A DNA stretch of 64,000 bases. Origin: Neonectria sp. B-13. Taxonomy: Eukaryota; Ascomycota; Sordariomycetes; Hypocreales; Nectriaceae. Below are positions 1 through 10,644 of the stretch, one piece after another; within the stretch, counting starts at the first letter, position 1; the number at the start of each line of letters is the position of its first letter. A model generated the notes under the pieces. The model saw only the letters and a list, made by a program, of their open reading frames with translations, was not told the DNA's origin and made no database searches. The position numbers and the translations under genes are program-made. The DNA lies in the NCBI GenBank assembly GCA_002682825.1, contig NOKP01000002.1, positions 558,001-622,000 on the forward strand. The letters run 5' to 3'.

Positions 1-359
1 ATGCTCCATCCCCAAGCACTCAAACCTCGGAAAGCCACGCCCAAGAAACGCGACGGTGCTGCCTTGGGATCCGTCTCGGAGAGCTTGACGAGCGCCTTCA
101 CCCAGGCGCGGGCGTCGAACGTTTGGGACTGGGGGTCGAGGTGACTACCAGGCTCTGGGTCGAAGGCTTTCAGTTCGCGGCCGACTGTTTCAGATGCCCG
201 AGTGATCTGATGTGCGAGCTCTTCCAGGTCTTGATTCATGCCCTGCTGGTCCAAATCAATGTCGGGGGTGTTGCTCTGACGCCGGGACTGCTGGCCAGTG
301 GTCGTGCTAGCACAAGTTGACGGCGTTGATTGCGCCATGGACGCCCCGTGTCCCTCCAT
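1..359 (-). CDS. PDR-type ABC transporter, N-terminal part (runs off window)
   Basis: The minus-strand frame opens with ATG at 359 and stays open to the window edge, so only about 119 residues are visible. They show the leader typical of fungal full-size pleiotropic drug resistance (ABCG) transporters: a Ser/Thr/Gln-rich polar start, an acidic amphipathic stretch at residues 43-64, then FDARAWVKAL (81-90) and a SRFLGVAFRGLSAWG segment (103-117) that precedes the first nucleotide-binding domain in this family. The function, ATP-driven export of hydrophobic compounds at the plasma membrane, is inferred from the family. No membrane or ATPase motif lies in the window. A second ATG at codon 8 is possible. 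It is divergently placed from the gene at 1923. Confidence 0.82.
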   Translation of the reverse strand, partial: MEGHGASMAQSTPSTCASTTTGQQSRRQSNTPDIDLDQQGMNQDLEELAHQITRASETVGRELKAFDPEPGSHLDPQSQTFDARAWVKALVKLSETDPKAAPSRFLGVAFRGLSAWGWS

Positions 360-1922
360 TGTGCGACTTTCAGTGCCTTTCTTGAAATCTTGTCGGATTA
401 TGCAGTGGGAAGTAGGGGTAAGTCGCGATGGCGTAAATGAAGGCGTGATATTCCTGGGTTCCCAAAAGGTTTGAAATGCTGCGAATTGAATGAATGGTAC
501 GACATGATTATGGGAATGGGCAATGGTATTTAAATCATGTTTGAAAGAGGGACTGTTCGTAATACAACTGGCCGGATCACAGCTAGTCTGGTCCTTGCCG
601 TCCGAAGGCCGACAGACGCCAAGACCCGAACACCGAGACCCCACTCACTCCCGTCCGCATGCCGGAATGATTTTAGGCCGACGGTCACCACAGATTCGAT
701 CCACCGCGGACTCCGCCCACGGGCCGCAACCCAAGGCGATCCACCACCGAGCACGACTAAAAGCATGCTGGTTTCCTGTAATAGGGAAACCCTACGAGTG
801 TGCGGCGTGCCTGATGCGGAGTCCGAACGGCCGCGTAGGGCTGATGGCGCGTTCAGGATTTCAATGCAGGGCTGACGCTTTTGCATCCGCCTGCGGTTCC
901 CAAGCCGGGGTGGGGCGTCTACAAGAGCTCATTTGATCCGACCGATTAGCTCCAAGAACATACCAACAGTGTTGATCAACAAGTTGCAGAAGGTAATATT
1001 CTGAAATTCGTAATAATAAATCATGGTGTCGAAAATGTGTTCGTTGGGTTGGCCTTCAATCCGACAAGACCCTCCGCCGTAATAAGGGTTTGTTTCAGTC
1101 CGCAGGACATGGGCGGCTCTGAAAATGACATGTATGCCTGAGAATTTGGAAATACTGGCTGGCCTGCAAGAAACCCGTAGCTTTGATCTCATCGGCAGAG
1201 GCATTCAAGACGTGCAGCAATTATCCTCGTCGCCGACCGCAGAATTGTCATCGTCGTCCACTTTCGTTGTGGTGTTTTATCCCATGGAATGCGAGACCGT
1301 CCATGCAACTTGACTAGATTGTCACTCTCGCCGTTTTGTTATAAGGAGTTAATTTTTCATGGAAGCAAAAGGCGGACCAATACCCCTGGTCGGAGCGAAC
1401 GATTGACGAGGCGAAATCTAGATGCAGGCTTGGGGTCGGTATTTTTCCACCTTAATAAATGTTCTCTGGTAATGATCCGCACATTGGCTCAAGTGTTGCC
1501 CATCTTTTCAAATTCAGGATTGACTACCGCAGTTCTTTGCAAGTTTCTCTCTCGTATTACTGCTTGGGCTGTCCCCACTGTCGTTTCCAAGCAACTCCTT
1601 TTCCCATCGGTGACTGGAAAGAAGATGGAATGATTGGCCTCAAGGGTAGGGAGAAACCGCGCCGGGACGTCCATGGCCCAATCAGCACGTCCAGCACAGC
1701 TCCACCGCAATCGCATAAACGGTTAGGCACCAAGATTTGTAGTGGATGCCACGTCATGAAAGGCGGTGAAGCGGAGTAGAGTCTCCTGCAGCTATCGAAT
1801 TCCTGCCTGCTCTTCAACCCTTTTACTTCTCAATCGATATCACGCTCTTTTTATCAGTCATTCTCTCTTTTGGCGTTTAGTCTATTCATATCCCTTCCAT
1901 CAGTCTTCCATTCTAAATCAAC
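360..1922. other. intergenic, divergent promoter region
   Basis: About 1.56 kb between two divergently oriented genes. Open frames of up to 137 codons are present on both strands at 523-936, but they overlap each other, lack recognisable motifs and look like chance frames in GC-rich sequence. The last 100 bases before 1923 are pyrimidine-rich, as in fungal core promoters. I see no RNA gene or repeat. Confidence 0.5.
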
Positions 1923-3155
1923 ATGAGCGTCAAAGAGTTATCCACGTGGATACTCGGCAACAAGGAGGTTCGGGACAAAGCTGTCAAGACGGTCACTGAA
2001 CTCATTGCGACAGCTGTGCCGCTTGTCAAGACCATCCAAGCAGGCTATCAGCTACTCGAAGCTGGAGATACAGTCCACAATGTGAATTCAGCAGCCAAGA
2101 GTGTAAACCACTTCATTCCTTCAATGCAAGTGATGGGCCGGTCACTCTGCGACAGTGCGAAGATATTTACCTACTTCAATGTGGCAGCAATAACTGTTGG
2201 CATCGGCGCGAATATAGTCCCGACCTACCAGGGCGTCCAAGTTCTCCAAATTATTGCAGCCAGGCTAAAAGACATCTCAACCAGCCTTGCTGCCCAAACC
2301 GCTCTTATCGCACAAAAGGAATTTCCCCAGTACGTGTACGAAATGATTCGAGAGCGACTCGGGCAAACATCTGATGATCCGACCTGCGACCACCTGTTTT
2401 TCGTCTACCATCCGGATGACGACTGGTATCCTAAATTCTACCACTTACTGGAGAAAAATCCAGTGGGAAAACGGTTTTGCGGATATACCAACCAGATCGA
2501 CACTATCTTCATCTTTATGCTGGCAGCTAGACGACGCATTTTAGAGAAAGAAAGTCGGGCCAAAGAAAAGGGACGACAAAAGCGACCAGTAAAACTCCAC
2601 CTCCTCATACCGGCATACCAACCTATCCTCATCCTTGAAGCGCTCAAGATCCCGGAGGAGATTGGCGATTTTGTTATGGAGGGTCGAATTAACAGTAATA
2701 CTGAGTTTGTCTGGCTGAACTTGCCGGAGGAACAGAGACACTATGTCGTGGGCGTTGGGCAATGGGTTCCTCCCGCTCAAGGGTGGTGGGACTGGGGCAT
2801 GTCAAAAGTTGGCATGGCTGAAGGACAGCCCGTGTTGTGTGCGCCAAGAGTCTTGGGGACTAGCCAGCAGCATGACGAAGATGATGACGAACGAGTCGAT
2901 GTCAACAGCGAAGACAGCGACGGTGGTGCTCCTTATGAGCCCAACTTGGGCAACCAAGGGATGATATCAGATGTTGTATCAGACGCTGGCCGTCAAGTAC
3001 CTGGAGGGGAAGAAGCTCGACATGATGCTACACCAGTTCACAATCGTCGTCGACGAAAACACAAAAGCCGACAAGCTAAGAATGACAGCGAAAAAGGAGG
3101 AAGGAGTAGTCATAGGAGTGAGTCAGCCTCAGGTAATCCCTGGTTAAAATCTTAG
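1923..3155 (+). CDS. hypothetical protein with acidic and basic C-terminal tail (410 aa)
   Basis: Single open frame from an ATG that follows a pyrimidine-rich leader. I do not recognise the family. Residues 1-150 are helical and moderately hydrophobic, with a weakly apolar stretch near 82-100 but no clear membrane span. Residues 150-300 look like a globular domain with alternating apolar strands and conserved-looking Trp and Pro residues (for example WVPPAQGWWDWG near 283). From about 319 the chain becomes low complexity: an acidic run (HDEDDDERVDVNSEDSD) and then an Arg/Lys-rich tail (RRRRKHKSRQ), probably disordered. A canonical donor (gtgagt) lies near codon 400 and a long open frame continues downstream after a possible acceptor at about 3152, so the true C-terminus may be spliced and longer. 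Function unknown. Confidence 0.65.
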   Translation: MSVKELSTWILGNKEVRDKAVKTVTELIATAVPLVKTIQAGYQLLEAGDTVHNVNSAAKSVNHFIPSMQVMGRSLCDSAKIFTYFNVAAITVGIGANIVPTYQGVQVLQIIAARLKDISTSLAAQTALIAQKEFPQYVYEMIRERLGQTSDDPTCDHLFFVYHPDDDWYPKFYHLLEKNPVGKRFCGYTNQIDTIFIFMLAARRRILEKESRAKEKGRQKRPVKLHLLIPAYQPILILEALKIPEEIGDFVMEGRINSNTEFVWLNLPEEQRHYVVGVGQWVPPAQGWWDWGMSKVGMAEGQPVLCAPRVLGTSQQHDEDDDERVDVNSEDSDGGAPYEPNLGNQGMISDVVSDAGRQVPGGEEARHDATPVHNRRRRKHKSRQAKNDSEKGGRSSHRSESASGNPWLKS

Positions 3156-3565
3156 CTTCTTTATGTAGAGCTAGATGGAAATGGTGGAAAGGGACCGCTA
3201 TGGTAAAGCAGAAGTTCGATCTGAGAGTTTCGACCTATAGAGCGATCCTTAAACGTCTAGAACGACATATTAGTTCTCAAGCGCATTCCCATGTTCATTC
3301 CCGTTACCGTCCTCATGACTGTTTGTTGTAAGTACTCACCATGGAAAACCCAGATGGTAACTCGCCAAGCCCTTCATTATTGGCATCGCGCAATCAGAAC
3401 CCGCAGAGATTGAGATTCACCCGGGCGACAAGGTTGCAGTAGGACTTGCTGACGACTGTCTAGGTCAAGAGGCTAGCAACGGCGAAGCCCGATCAGACGA
3501 GCGCTGCAGGGAGGTCCTCGTCAAGGAAGCCAATTATGATTTACTTTCTTACCTGCTGCGATAAT
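3156..3565 (+). other. coding-like segment, possible missed exons or decayed 3' end
   Basis: If the gene at 1923 is spliced from a gtgagt donor near 3120 to an acceptor ending at 3152, a frame of about 50 codons stays open to a TAA near 3330. A second open stretch of about 60 codons (about 3366-3564, containing IHPGDKVAVGLADDC and ending in TAA) follows a good gtaagt donor. I could not find a splice that joins the two in frame, so this is either a missed gene model with an unusual junction or a frameshifted remnant. The rest of the gap to 3919 shows nothing. Confidence 0.25.
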
Positions 3566-3919
3566 TGCCATGTATTGTTCCCACTTTAATCCCCACTGTG
3601 TTTACCGTTTCTTCCGAGGGCAGCTCATAATCGAGCCGCTATGCTATTTTCAGAGCCAATCGCCAAGATTATTGGCAATAGTGCGCTGTATCTCTTCAGC
3701 TAGCCACTTGGTCCATACCTTGATAAGATGGAAAGCGTCAAGCGCTAATTTTACCTCCACCTTTTTAATCTCGGTTCCTTAGTACATTCTGAGCTTGTGG
3801 TGTTTCGTGGTTATTTATTTACCTAGTGCATCTTCCAATTGACAGGTGCAACACCGCACACTTCCACTCTTTGTTTTGTGCCCCCTCGCTCAAGACGTTG
3901 ATCATTCTGTTCCTCTAAA

Positions 3920-4327
3920 ATGGCCGTATCAAAGTATCTTGTTACCGTGCTCGCTGTCTTCGGCGTTGCCCAGGCGGGGCCATGCAAACCATCAACTACA
4001 ACCTCTGAGCCAGCTGCCACGACGACCGCTTGCAGTCAGGGACTCATCAGCCCCAAACCAGCCGGCAAGACATGTGGTTCGCACGGCGCCATTACCTCGG
4101 GCAATGTCCTTCTTGATTACGGCTCATCGTACTATCAGACTCTTGATAGATGCTTTCTGGGATGCAGCCGGTACCCTGGATGCGAGGTCATTTTATTCCT
4201 ACCAGGCGACAGCTGCGCTTATTACGCTGGTGCCACCGAACTCACTACCGATGGCAATGATGAACCTTCATTTTTGACCTATACATATGATATGGACTGC
4301 TATCAGTTTTGCGAGACTGCTGTTTAA
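3920..4327 (+). CDS. small secreted cysteine-rich protein (135 aa)
   Basis: An uninterrupted 135-codon frame. Residues 1-19 form a classical signal peptide (Lys, apolar core, cleavage after AQA). A short Thr/Ser/Pro-rich linker follows, and then a compact domain holding most of the nine cysteines of the mature chain. The spacing (TCG, then DRCFLGC, PGC, DSCAYY, and a final YDMDCYQFC) resembles the apple/PAN-like fold of many small secreted fungal proteins that bind carbohydrate or other surfaces. No enzyme motif is seen. It could be a cell-wall-associated lectin-like protein or an effector; both are inference. The TTACG and CCAAT-type context upstream was not interpretable. Confidence 0.7.
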   Translation: MAVSKYLVTVLAVFGVAQAGPCKPSTTTSEPAATTTACSQGLISPKPAGKTCGSHGAITSGNVLLDYGSSYYQTLDRCFLGCSRYPGCEVILFLPGDSCAYYAGATELTTDGNDEPSFLTYTYDMDCYQFCETAV

Positions 4328-5548
4328 AGACTCGTTCAAGCTGGGTTGAATTCCTTTTCGTGAGTTCAGAGCTACCCTGAAGAGATTTCAGCTACTGATG
4401 CAGACTTAGCTACACCTTTTCTCATCGTTCCTTCTGTTCAATTCTTCTCTTGTAATGTTATCTCGTTGTTGGACTTTCAGTTACGTCAAGCTCTCTCCCG
4501 GTGCTCAGTGTGGCATTCCCCATGGTGGTCCAGTGCCCCTGCAGCTCAGCGCATATAAAAAGACCAGAAGACGTCACTGGGCGCAAGTGGGCTGTCCATG
4601 AGGTAATGAATGTGCCACTAAGATATAAAATCGTAACCTCGACCTCCTTATCTTGCCATCATTAGCCGAGCTTCAAAAACGTCGTTCAAATCGTGGGAGT
4701 TTTGGCATTGGGATCGTCAAAACACCGACCTCGCTTGGATCAGGTACATGCCACGAACCGAGTCTTCCTACTCCCTGTCTGGAGGAAATATGCTTTGCGG
4801 CAGAAATTCAAAGGGGAGAACACGGGTTGATAGGGAAAACTGGCCCAGGTCGCACATCAGGCTCCGTTTTGGCCGAGGTGAATTAGTAGACAGATTTCCT
4901 GGAACTTCTAGATAGAAGGGAGTGACACATGCGAAAGTGCCGATGTGCTCCCTTGCAGACAAATAGTATAGCCAAGCTCGAAAGGTCGTCGTCGGCGTCC
5001 ACAGCCGCAATATGATGCATGTTCCAGTGCCACTTGGGAGTCACGGGCTCGACTTCGCTCCTGACCGGGTGAAGCATTCCGCCACCAATTTCCACCCCAC
5101 TGACGGTGAACAATTTATCACCTTTGGCTAAACAGCGCTCCTTTTAGACTACAGAAACTGGAGAATGCCTGATGTTGGAACTGCCCATGCCCGTAAGTCC
5201 ATCATTGACTGGGGGAAAAGCGGGTACATTTGATCATACGCAAGAGCCATCACCGAGTGTTGGTTGTTGGTTGTTGGTTGTTGACTCAGTCACATCAAGT
5301 CAACAAGGCCCATCCTGGTCTTTCTCGCATCCCTGAACCCAACCACAACACACTATTCGTCAGGTCTCATGATAAAAGCATTTGTCTGATACATGACCGG
5401 GTTGAATCAGTCTAGCGGCCAGAATTGCTGAGGCCCAACTCCTCCATCTGACAGCAAATCAGTTCCAGGCAACAAGATCCTTCTGGTCTTTATATATGTT
5501 GCTCTTCCCAACCACTCCCCGCCCTTAACCCACCACCTTCAACTCACA
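4328..5548. other. intergenic; short TTG-rich microsatellite
   Basis: No supported gene; the longest frames (about 80 codons) lack an ATG in context or any motif. At about 5261-5284 there is a (GTTGTTG)-like microsatellite. At 5490-5499 a TATA-like element (tttatatatg) is followed by a C-rich leader up to the ATG at 5549. Confidence 0.5.
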
Positions 5549-6814
5549 ATGCGGCGCGGACGGACTTACGAAGTGGGTTTCCCACCCGGAAGGCGGTCCT
5601 GTGCAATGGGCATGTCTGGTTGGCGGCAGATCGAGCGGTGGTGGATCCTTGCTCCGCAGAAGAAGCAAAGGATCATGCTACCAAACCACGAAAACACTAC
5701 ATGTTCGGAGCTTTCTCCCCGGTACTTTTGCACCTATCATCTCTCCTTCGATGCCTTCAAGCTGCTATGCAATTCTCTCGACAATACTCATATTAAAACG
5801 AAAGGCCATCTCATCGATGGGTTGAATCAGGTCATGCCGCGCAAGGCAGCAAGGCAGTCTCAGCTAGAGAGACTCCACCCGGAGCTTCTAGGGAGTCTAT
5901 TTAATATTCTTGACCCCGAGGATCTTGTTGCTCTCGGTCTTTGCTCCCAGACTCTGTGGACCCAGGCCATCACCTGGGCGCAGAATGGTTATCGCCGGTG
6001 GAGAACCGAGTATTCCTGGGTGGGAACCCCTATTATCTGCACAGGCTCACACCTTCACGCCCTCCCTCAGCCCATATACGACATGTTTCCTGAGGCAAAG
6101 CCCGGTCCAAAACCTGAAGGCCTGACTGCTCGCCAAAGGAACCGTCTCCGGGCGGGATGGGAGCAAGCGTCGCACTGGAACTATAAGACGAGTCGCTACA
6201 ACGAGAGCCCCGTACCATACGATGAAGGATATCGGGAGGAATTCTGGGAAGTAATTTCCTCAGCTGGCATTCCTGAGAACCTTCACGAACCCATGGCGGC
6301 ATGCTTTCCGACCTTGGACGTGGACCGCGGAAGCAAATGGTACCTCCGCAACCTGACGCAGAAAGAGTACATCCGCATGGAGCTCGTCACGACGTCCGAC
6401 GGCGAGATCACCGTTGCCCTTCCAGGAAAGCACTGGCTGACGCTGGATATTTTGCTCGTGTGGCTGATCAGCTGGAACCAAAAGCGCGACGACACCACAT
6501 TCACCTGGGAAGAGTTTGAGCAAGGTCAAGCAGACAACGACATCCAAGACCCGGACTTGATGGATCCACGCGACCGAAGGGGGCGGATCGAAGAAGTGTG
6601 TATGTTGATGAAAGCTGGAAAATGGGCTGCCCACGCGCTGGATGTTGTTGATGAGGAGATGGGCGAGGGATGGTTTGACCGCACTAACACGATTGATTTG
6701 CTGTCTAATAATTGGCTAAGGGCTATTTATGGGGAGGCGCTTATGGGGAATGTTGATGAGGATATTAAGGAATATTGGGCCAAGTTTTATGAAGATAGTA
6801 AAGGGAGAGTGTGA
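5549..6814 (+). CDS. F-box protein
   Basis: Continuous frame of 421 codons. An F-box-like motif begins near residue 105: LERLHPELLGSLFNILDPED followed by LVALGLCSQTLW, the usual LPxELxxxIxxxLxxxDLxxLxxxxR pattern, which recruits Skp1 in SCF ubiquitin ligases. The remaining 280 residues are Trp- and Glu-rich with no repeat type I recognise; this part normally selects the substrate. The first 95 residues (before Met96 at 5834) look non-conserved, so the true start may be 5834 or an intron may be hidden there. I kept 5549 because a TATA-like box and C-rich leader lie just upstream. Many fungal genomes carry large lineage-specific sets of such genes. Confidence 0.68.
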   Translation: MRRGRTYEVGFPPGRRSCAMGMSGWRQIERWWILAPQKKQRIMLPNHENTTCSELSPRYFCTYHLSFDAFKLLCNSLDNTHIKTKGHLIDGLNQVMPRKAARQSQLERLHPELLGSLFNILDPEDLVALGLCSQTLWTQAITWAQNGYRRWRTEYSWVGTPIICTGSHLHALPQPIYDMFPEAKPGPKPEGLTARQRNRLRAGWEQASHWNYKTSRYNESPVPYDEGYREEFWEVISSAGIPENLHEPMAACFPTLDVDRGSKWYLRNLTQKEYIRMELVTTSDGEITVALPGKHWLTLDILLVWLISWNQKRDDTTFTWEEFEQGQADNDIQDPDLMDPRDRRGRIEEVCMLMKAGKWAAHALDVVDEEMGEGWFDRTNTIDLLSNNWLRAIYGEALMGNVDEDIKEYWAKFYEDSKGRV

Positions 6815-7716
6815 TAACGTACGTGAAGTGGAAATGGAATATAGCTTGGAAGATCTCATGAGCTGCCGCTTGCGTTACCTTGCCTGCGTACTCTGCCGTG
6901 ACAGACCGCCGAGTCCGCCCCTGGATACCGATGGATCACCGAGCACCTTTTCTCACTGGACTCTCCATGCATCCTGATTTGCAATCTTGGGTAGAATACA
7001 ACGTTGCAACCGACGACCTTAGTGGATGTCAGCTTTGAACGCCGTAAAAGCTCGGCTTGATATCATAATTGCGCATGCTGGCGGCGTGTCCCGGGGCACT
7101 TATTAATATGCCCGCGTCACGCACATGAAAGCTATTTTACTCGCCACGATATTACAAATCGGTAATTCTGGAAGTCATCTTCCCTTGATCCTCTGTAACC
7201 AAGATACCAGTATTTGGAAAGTTGTGGTGAGTTCTCCGCCGTGCATTGCCTGGTCCGATTCAACCCGACGCAAGCTACCACTTACGTATTCTGACTCTCG
7301 CTAATTATTCCGATAGCTGCTGTGGGTGGGGCGCGTTTCATAATAGATAAATCAATCTGACGAGTTGATTACAAGGACAGGTATGTAACACACACAAACG
7401 CTGGACTAGCTTGTTATGGTACCTCTACTTGCGCGATCACTAATCAACGCTTATTTACTCTCGGCTGTGGATGTTTTGATACTTTCTGGTTCATGTAGCT
7501 GTTTAAAATGGGATGACTCATCATTCTTCTGACATCTCGAACCCCAGAATCATAAACGAGGAAGATAATTCCAAGTATATAGGAGTAACAGTATTCTCTC
7601 ACACCCTCCACTAATAGTTAAACCAACTTACCAGTCTACCACTCTAGAGTACACTCCTTCTTACAATTTTATTATCTCATCCACTATTCATTGCAACGAA
7701 ATACAAAAAAATCACC
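6815..7716. other. intergenic, no gene seen
   Basis: About 900 bp, increasingly AT-rich toward 7716. No open frame with a plausible start or motif. Confidence 0.5.
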
Positions 7717-8148
7717 ATGGAAGAGACAGCAACTATCCGATCCTCTTGCATTTGTGGCCAGAACCGCATTAGCTTCACCAACACGCCACTCGTCAAGTTC
7801 CGATGCCATTGTACCGATGAGCGGAAGTTGACTGGAGCAGCCTTCGCCCTCAATATCCTCTTCTCTACCGACTCGCTGAAGATCCTCTCGGGCACATTGA
7901 AAACATGGTCAAAGCTTGCAGACAGCGGAAACACGATCACGAACCACGTTTGTGGTGAATGCGGCAGCTTGCTTTATCGCACGTCGGACGGATATACCGG
8001 CAGCATGGTCATCAAGGCTGGATGTATAGACAGCTTTGACGCTTCGGAGGAATACGTTCCTGACGTTGAGATATTCACGCGCTCGAGGGTTAGCTGGGTT
8101 GCACCTGTTGAAGGGGCGAAACAAGAAGTTGCAGATTTCACAGCATAG
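7717..8148 (+). CDS. GFA/CENP-V-type zinc-binding protein (143 aa)
   Basis: Length and fold pattern match the GFA family (glutathione-dependent formaldehyde-activating enzyme/CENP-V), which binds two zinc ions. Visible ligands are SCICGQ at residues 10-15, CHC near 32-34 and HVCGECGS near 75-82. The family's CHCxxC motif is incomplete: this protein has CHCTDERK, with Glu where a cysteine is expected, so the second zinc site may be altered. No neighbour suggests a pathway. In fungi most members are of unknown activity, so a formaldehyde-related role is not claimed. The start is a single ATG in good context (caccATGG). Confidence 0.8.
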   Translation: MEETATIRSSCICGQNRISFTNTPLVKFRCHCTDERKLTGAAFALNILFSTDSLKILSGTLKTWSKLADSGNTITNHVCGECGSLLYRTSDGYTGSMVIKAGCIDSFDASEEYVPDVEIFTRSRVSWVAPVEGAKQEVADFTA

Positions 8149-9203
8149 AAGATGTGTTCAATGAGTGTTGTTAGAGTCTAGAAAGGGGATATTAGACAAT
8201 TTAGTAATAGCCCCAGCAGTTATTCCACTACATATTCCAAACGATAAGATTTCTAAAAGGTTAATAATGCTCGGTAGATAGACTCTAATTTCTTCACGGT
8301 ATAAATAAAGTTACTTACTATAGTTAAAAACCGAGGAAGAGGAACCTCACCATATTTAAATTATAAACATTTCCGCCTGTTTCACATTCCACGAACTCTA
8401 GAATAAATTGTAAGTTTGTCAGGTACTCGGTTCTCGTTTGGCCTGTATGAATTAATTTTGTGGGTGCTAGGAAAGAACTTGTCACCGGGTTTACTTGGTA
8501 TTTATTCTTTTCCTACCATAACAGCAATAAATAGCTTTGTAAAGCTGGCAAGGACCAACAACGCGTCAACTTTGAGAGCCTCTTCCGTTCCAGGTAATGA
8601 TTGAGTGCCAAACGGTCTCGAATCCAGGAAGCTACCGGTCTAGTGAGTGGCCGTCAATTTGTTCCTGGTATTTTCCCTTGGGCAACGGCTATTGTGAATG
8701 TTTCTTCCAATGACGGCATTTCCTCACGATAGCTCTCGACAAGGGCAATGTGTTGACCAAACAGGACTTCCACTCATCGTATCTATGATCCGCGTTACGC
8801 ACTGCAGATAATTGAAATCCCGAGATTGCAGAATATTGTCGTCAGTCAATATGTTATTACTTTGTAATCAAGCCGATCACTGTATGAATCGTCATTGTAG
8901 GAGCTGCCCGATCTATAATGCCGCAGAAAACACGCCACAGTAGATTGGTAATGAAATTAATATTATGTCCGATGATTACAATGTGTTGCGGCGGGATTAA
9001 ATAAAAGGACCGTCACGAAGACCATTGGAGATGTTAGTCATCACGCACATTGCAAGAGCAATGAGACTACTGTGATCAAGTAGTATATAAGGTGCAAAAT
9101 CTGCTCAGATGCTCTGTTGTACGTATTCAATGACAACCAACCTCTCCATTTAAGAAACAACCGATTCAATCAATTCTATTACTGCATTTCTGACAATTCA
9201 ACT
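8149..9203. other. intergenic, AT-rich, no gene seen
   Basis: About 1 kb with no supported coding sequence. A TATA-like stretch (agtatataagg) at about 9081-9091 precedes the gene at 9204. Confidence 0.5.
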
Positions 9204-10334
9204 ATGTCTCCCCAAAAAAAGACTGTTCTTGTCATCGGGGGCACGGGAGCTCAGGGCTCGGCAGTGGTCAAAGGTAGTGGCTCTATTAAACGTTAGAGAA
9301 AAGATAACTTACTTGCTTAATAGCTCTCGCTCAGGATGGAAAGTACGAGATTCGAGCCATCACTAGAAGTAACCAATCTGCCGAAGCAAAGAAACTTGCC
9401 GAACTTCCGAACGTGTCTCTGTTTCAGGGAAATCCTTACGACGAAGATGATCTTCAGAAAGCCTATGAAGGTGTGCAACTGGCGTTTGCCAACACAAATG
9501 GATTTGCCATCGGCGAGAAGGCCGAGATATACTGGGGAATTCGTATGTATGAGCTTGCTGTTCGGAACGGCTTGGAGCACTTCGTATGGGCTGGAGTCGA
9601 CTATGGCTCAAAGCTCGGAGGCTTTGCTCCATAATACCGGTGTGGACACTTGGATGGAAAAAACAAAGTCACTGGTAAGAAAATTGCATCTGTTGTAATG
9701 GTCTGCGGGAAGATAACTCACATTTTCAGAATACTTGAAATCTCAGCCTACGTCGCCGGTAGCCTGGTCTGTTTTAAGCAGCTGCCCATACATCGAGATG
9801 CTTTCAGAGAATTGGAGGCCGAAAAAGGACGAGACCGGAACGTACATCTTTACTGTTCCTCTCGGCAACGGTGCCTCTCCTATGATCCACTTGGAAGACC
9901 TGGGACTATTTGCCCGCTGGATTTTTGACAACCCGGTAGAATCGAAGGGCATCAACCTGGAAGTCGCCACAACCCATGTCGGCTTGGACAACTTCGTACA
10001 GACGTTCCAAAAAGTTACCGGGAAGCCTGCGAAAGCCGTGCGTATCACTCCAGAGGAGTACTTCGGCTATGAGCCTGGTGATACGGATAAGAAACTTGGC
10101 TACGGGACGGACGGGACAGACGAGACTCTACAGACACTGGGTCAGAACTTTATTGGATTCTTCAACGTGTGGCGTGACAACCTTGCCAAGAGAGACTATA
10201 CTCTACTTGACAAGATCTTGCCCACCCGTGTGAAGACACTGGAAGAATGGATGAGAAAGACAGACTACACTGGAGAATTCAAGCCAGTCCTGGTAGATGT
10301 GTCGCGAGGAAATATTCCCCTTAGACGGAAATAG
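9204..10334 (+). pseudogene. NmrA-like NAD(P)-binding protein with an in-frame stop
   Basis: Three exons are clear: 9204-9273, 9324-9674 and 9730-10334. They join in frame and end at a normal stop (342 codons counting the internal one). The Rossmann start VLVIGGTGAQGSAVVK and the downstream segments are typical of the NmrA/isoflavone-reductase-like family of redox sensors and NAD(P)H-dependent oxidoreductases. Codon 127 is TAA at 9632-9634, and the same frame then continues with strong family similarity (YRCGH next). Everything else, including both introns, looks intact. So this is either a recent pseudogene, a strain-specific null, or a base-call error. A C-to-T change from CAA would fit RIP; relatives often carry Lys there. 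Confidence 0.78.
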
Positions 10335-10644
10335 CCAGGCTAGAATTAGGATGTGGCTGCTTGAGCATGGGTTTTGGTTTTGTGAGAGGCATTGTGTTGG
10401 CTAGTACCAGAGGAGGGTATATATCAATGTCTGACTCCTGCTCAAGAATTTTGGTAGCTTCTTCCTTGCCATATTGCTTCTTCTGAAATATCTTCACTTA
10501 ATCAAAGGCTCCCCTTCGAATGACCCGTATCATGCAGCTGAGTATTACCTATAAGTTCGTTTCGTTTTGGCGCTCTACCTTTCGCTCCCATTAGGCCTCT
10601 CGCGATACGATCGCACCACTGCAAGCGAGAGTCCTTGGGCCTTG

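Noticed and set aside
523..936. Open frames of 112-137 codons on both strands
   Set aside because: Mutually overlapping frames in GC-rich DNA, without motifs or splice support; chance frames.
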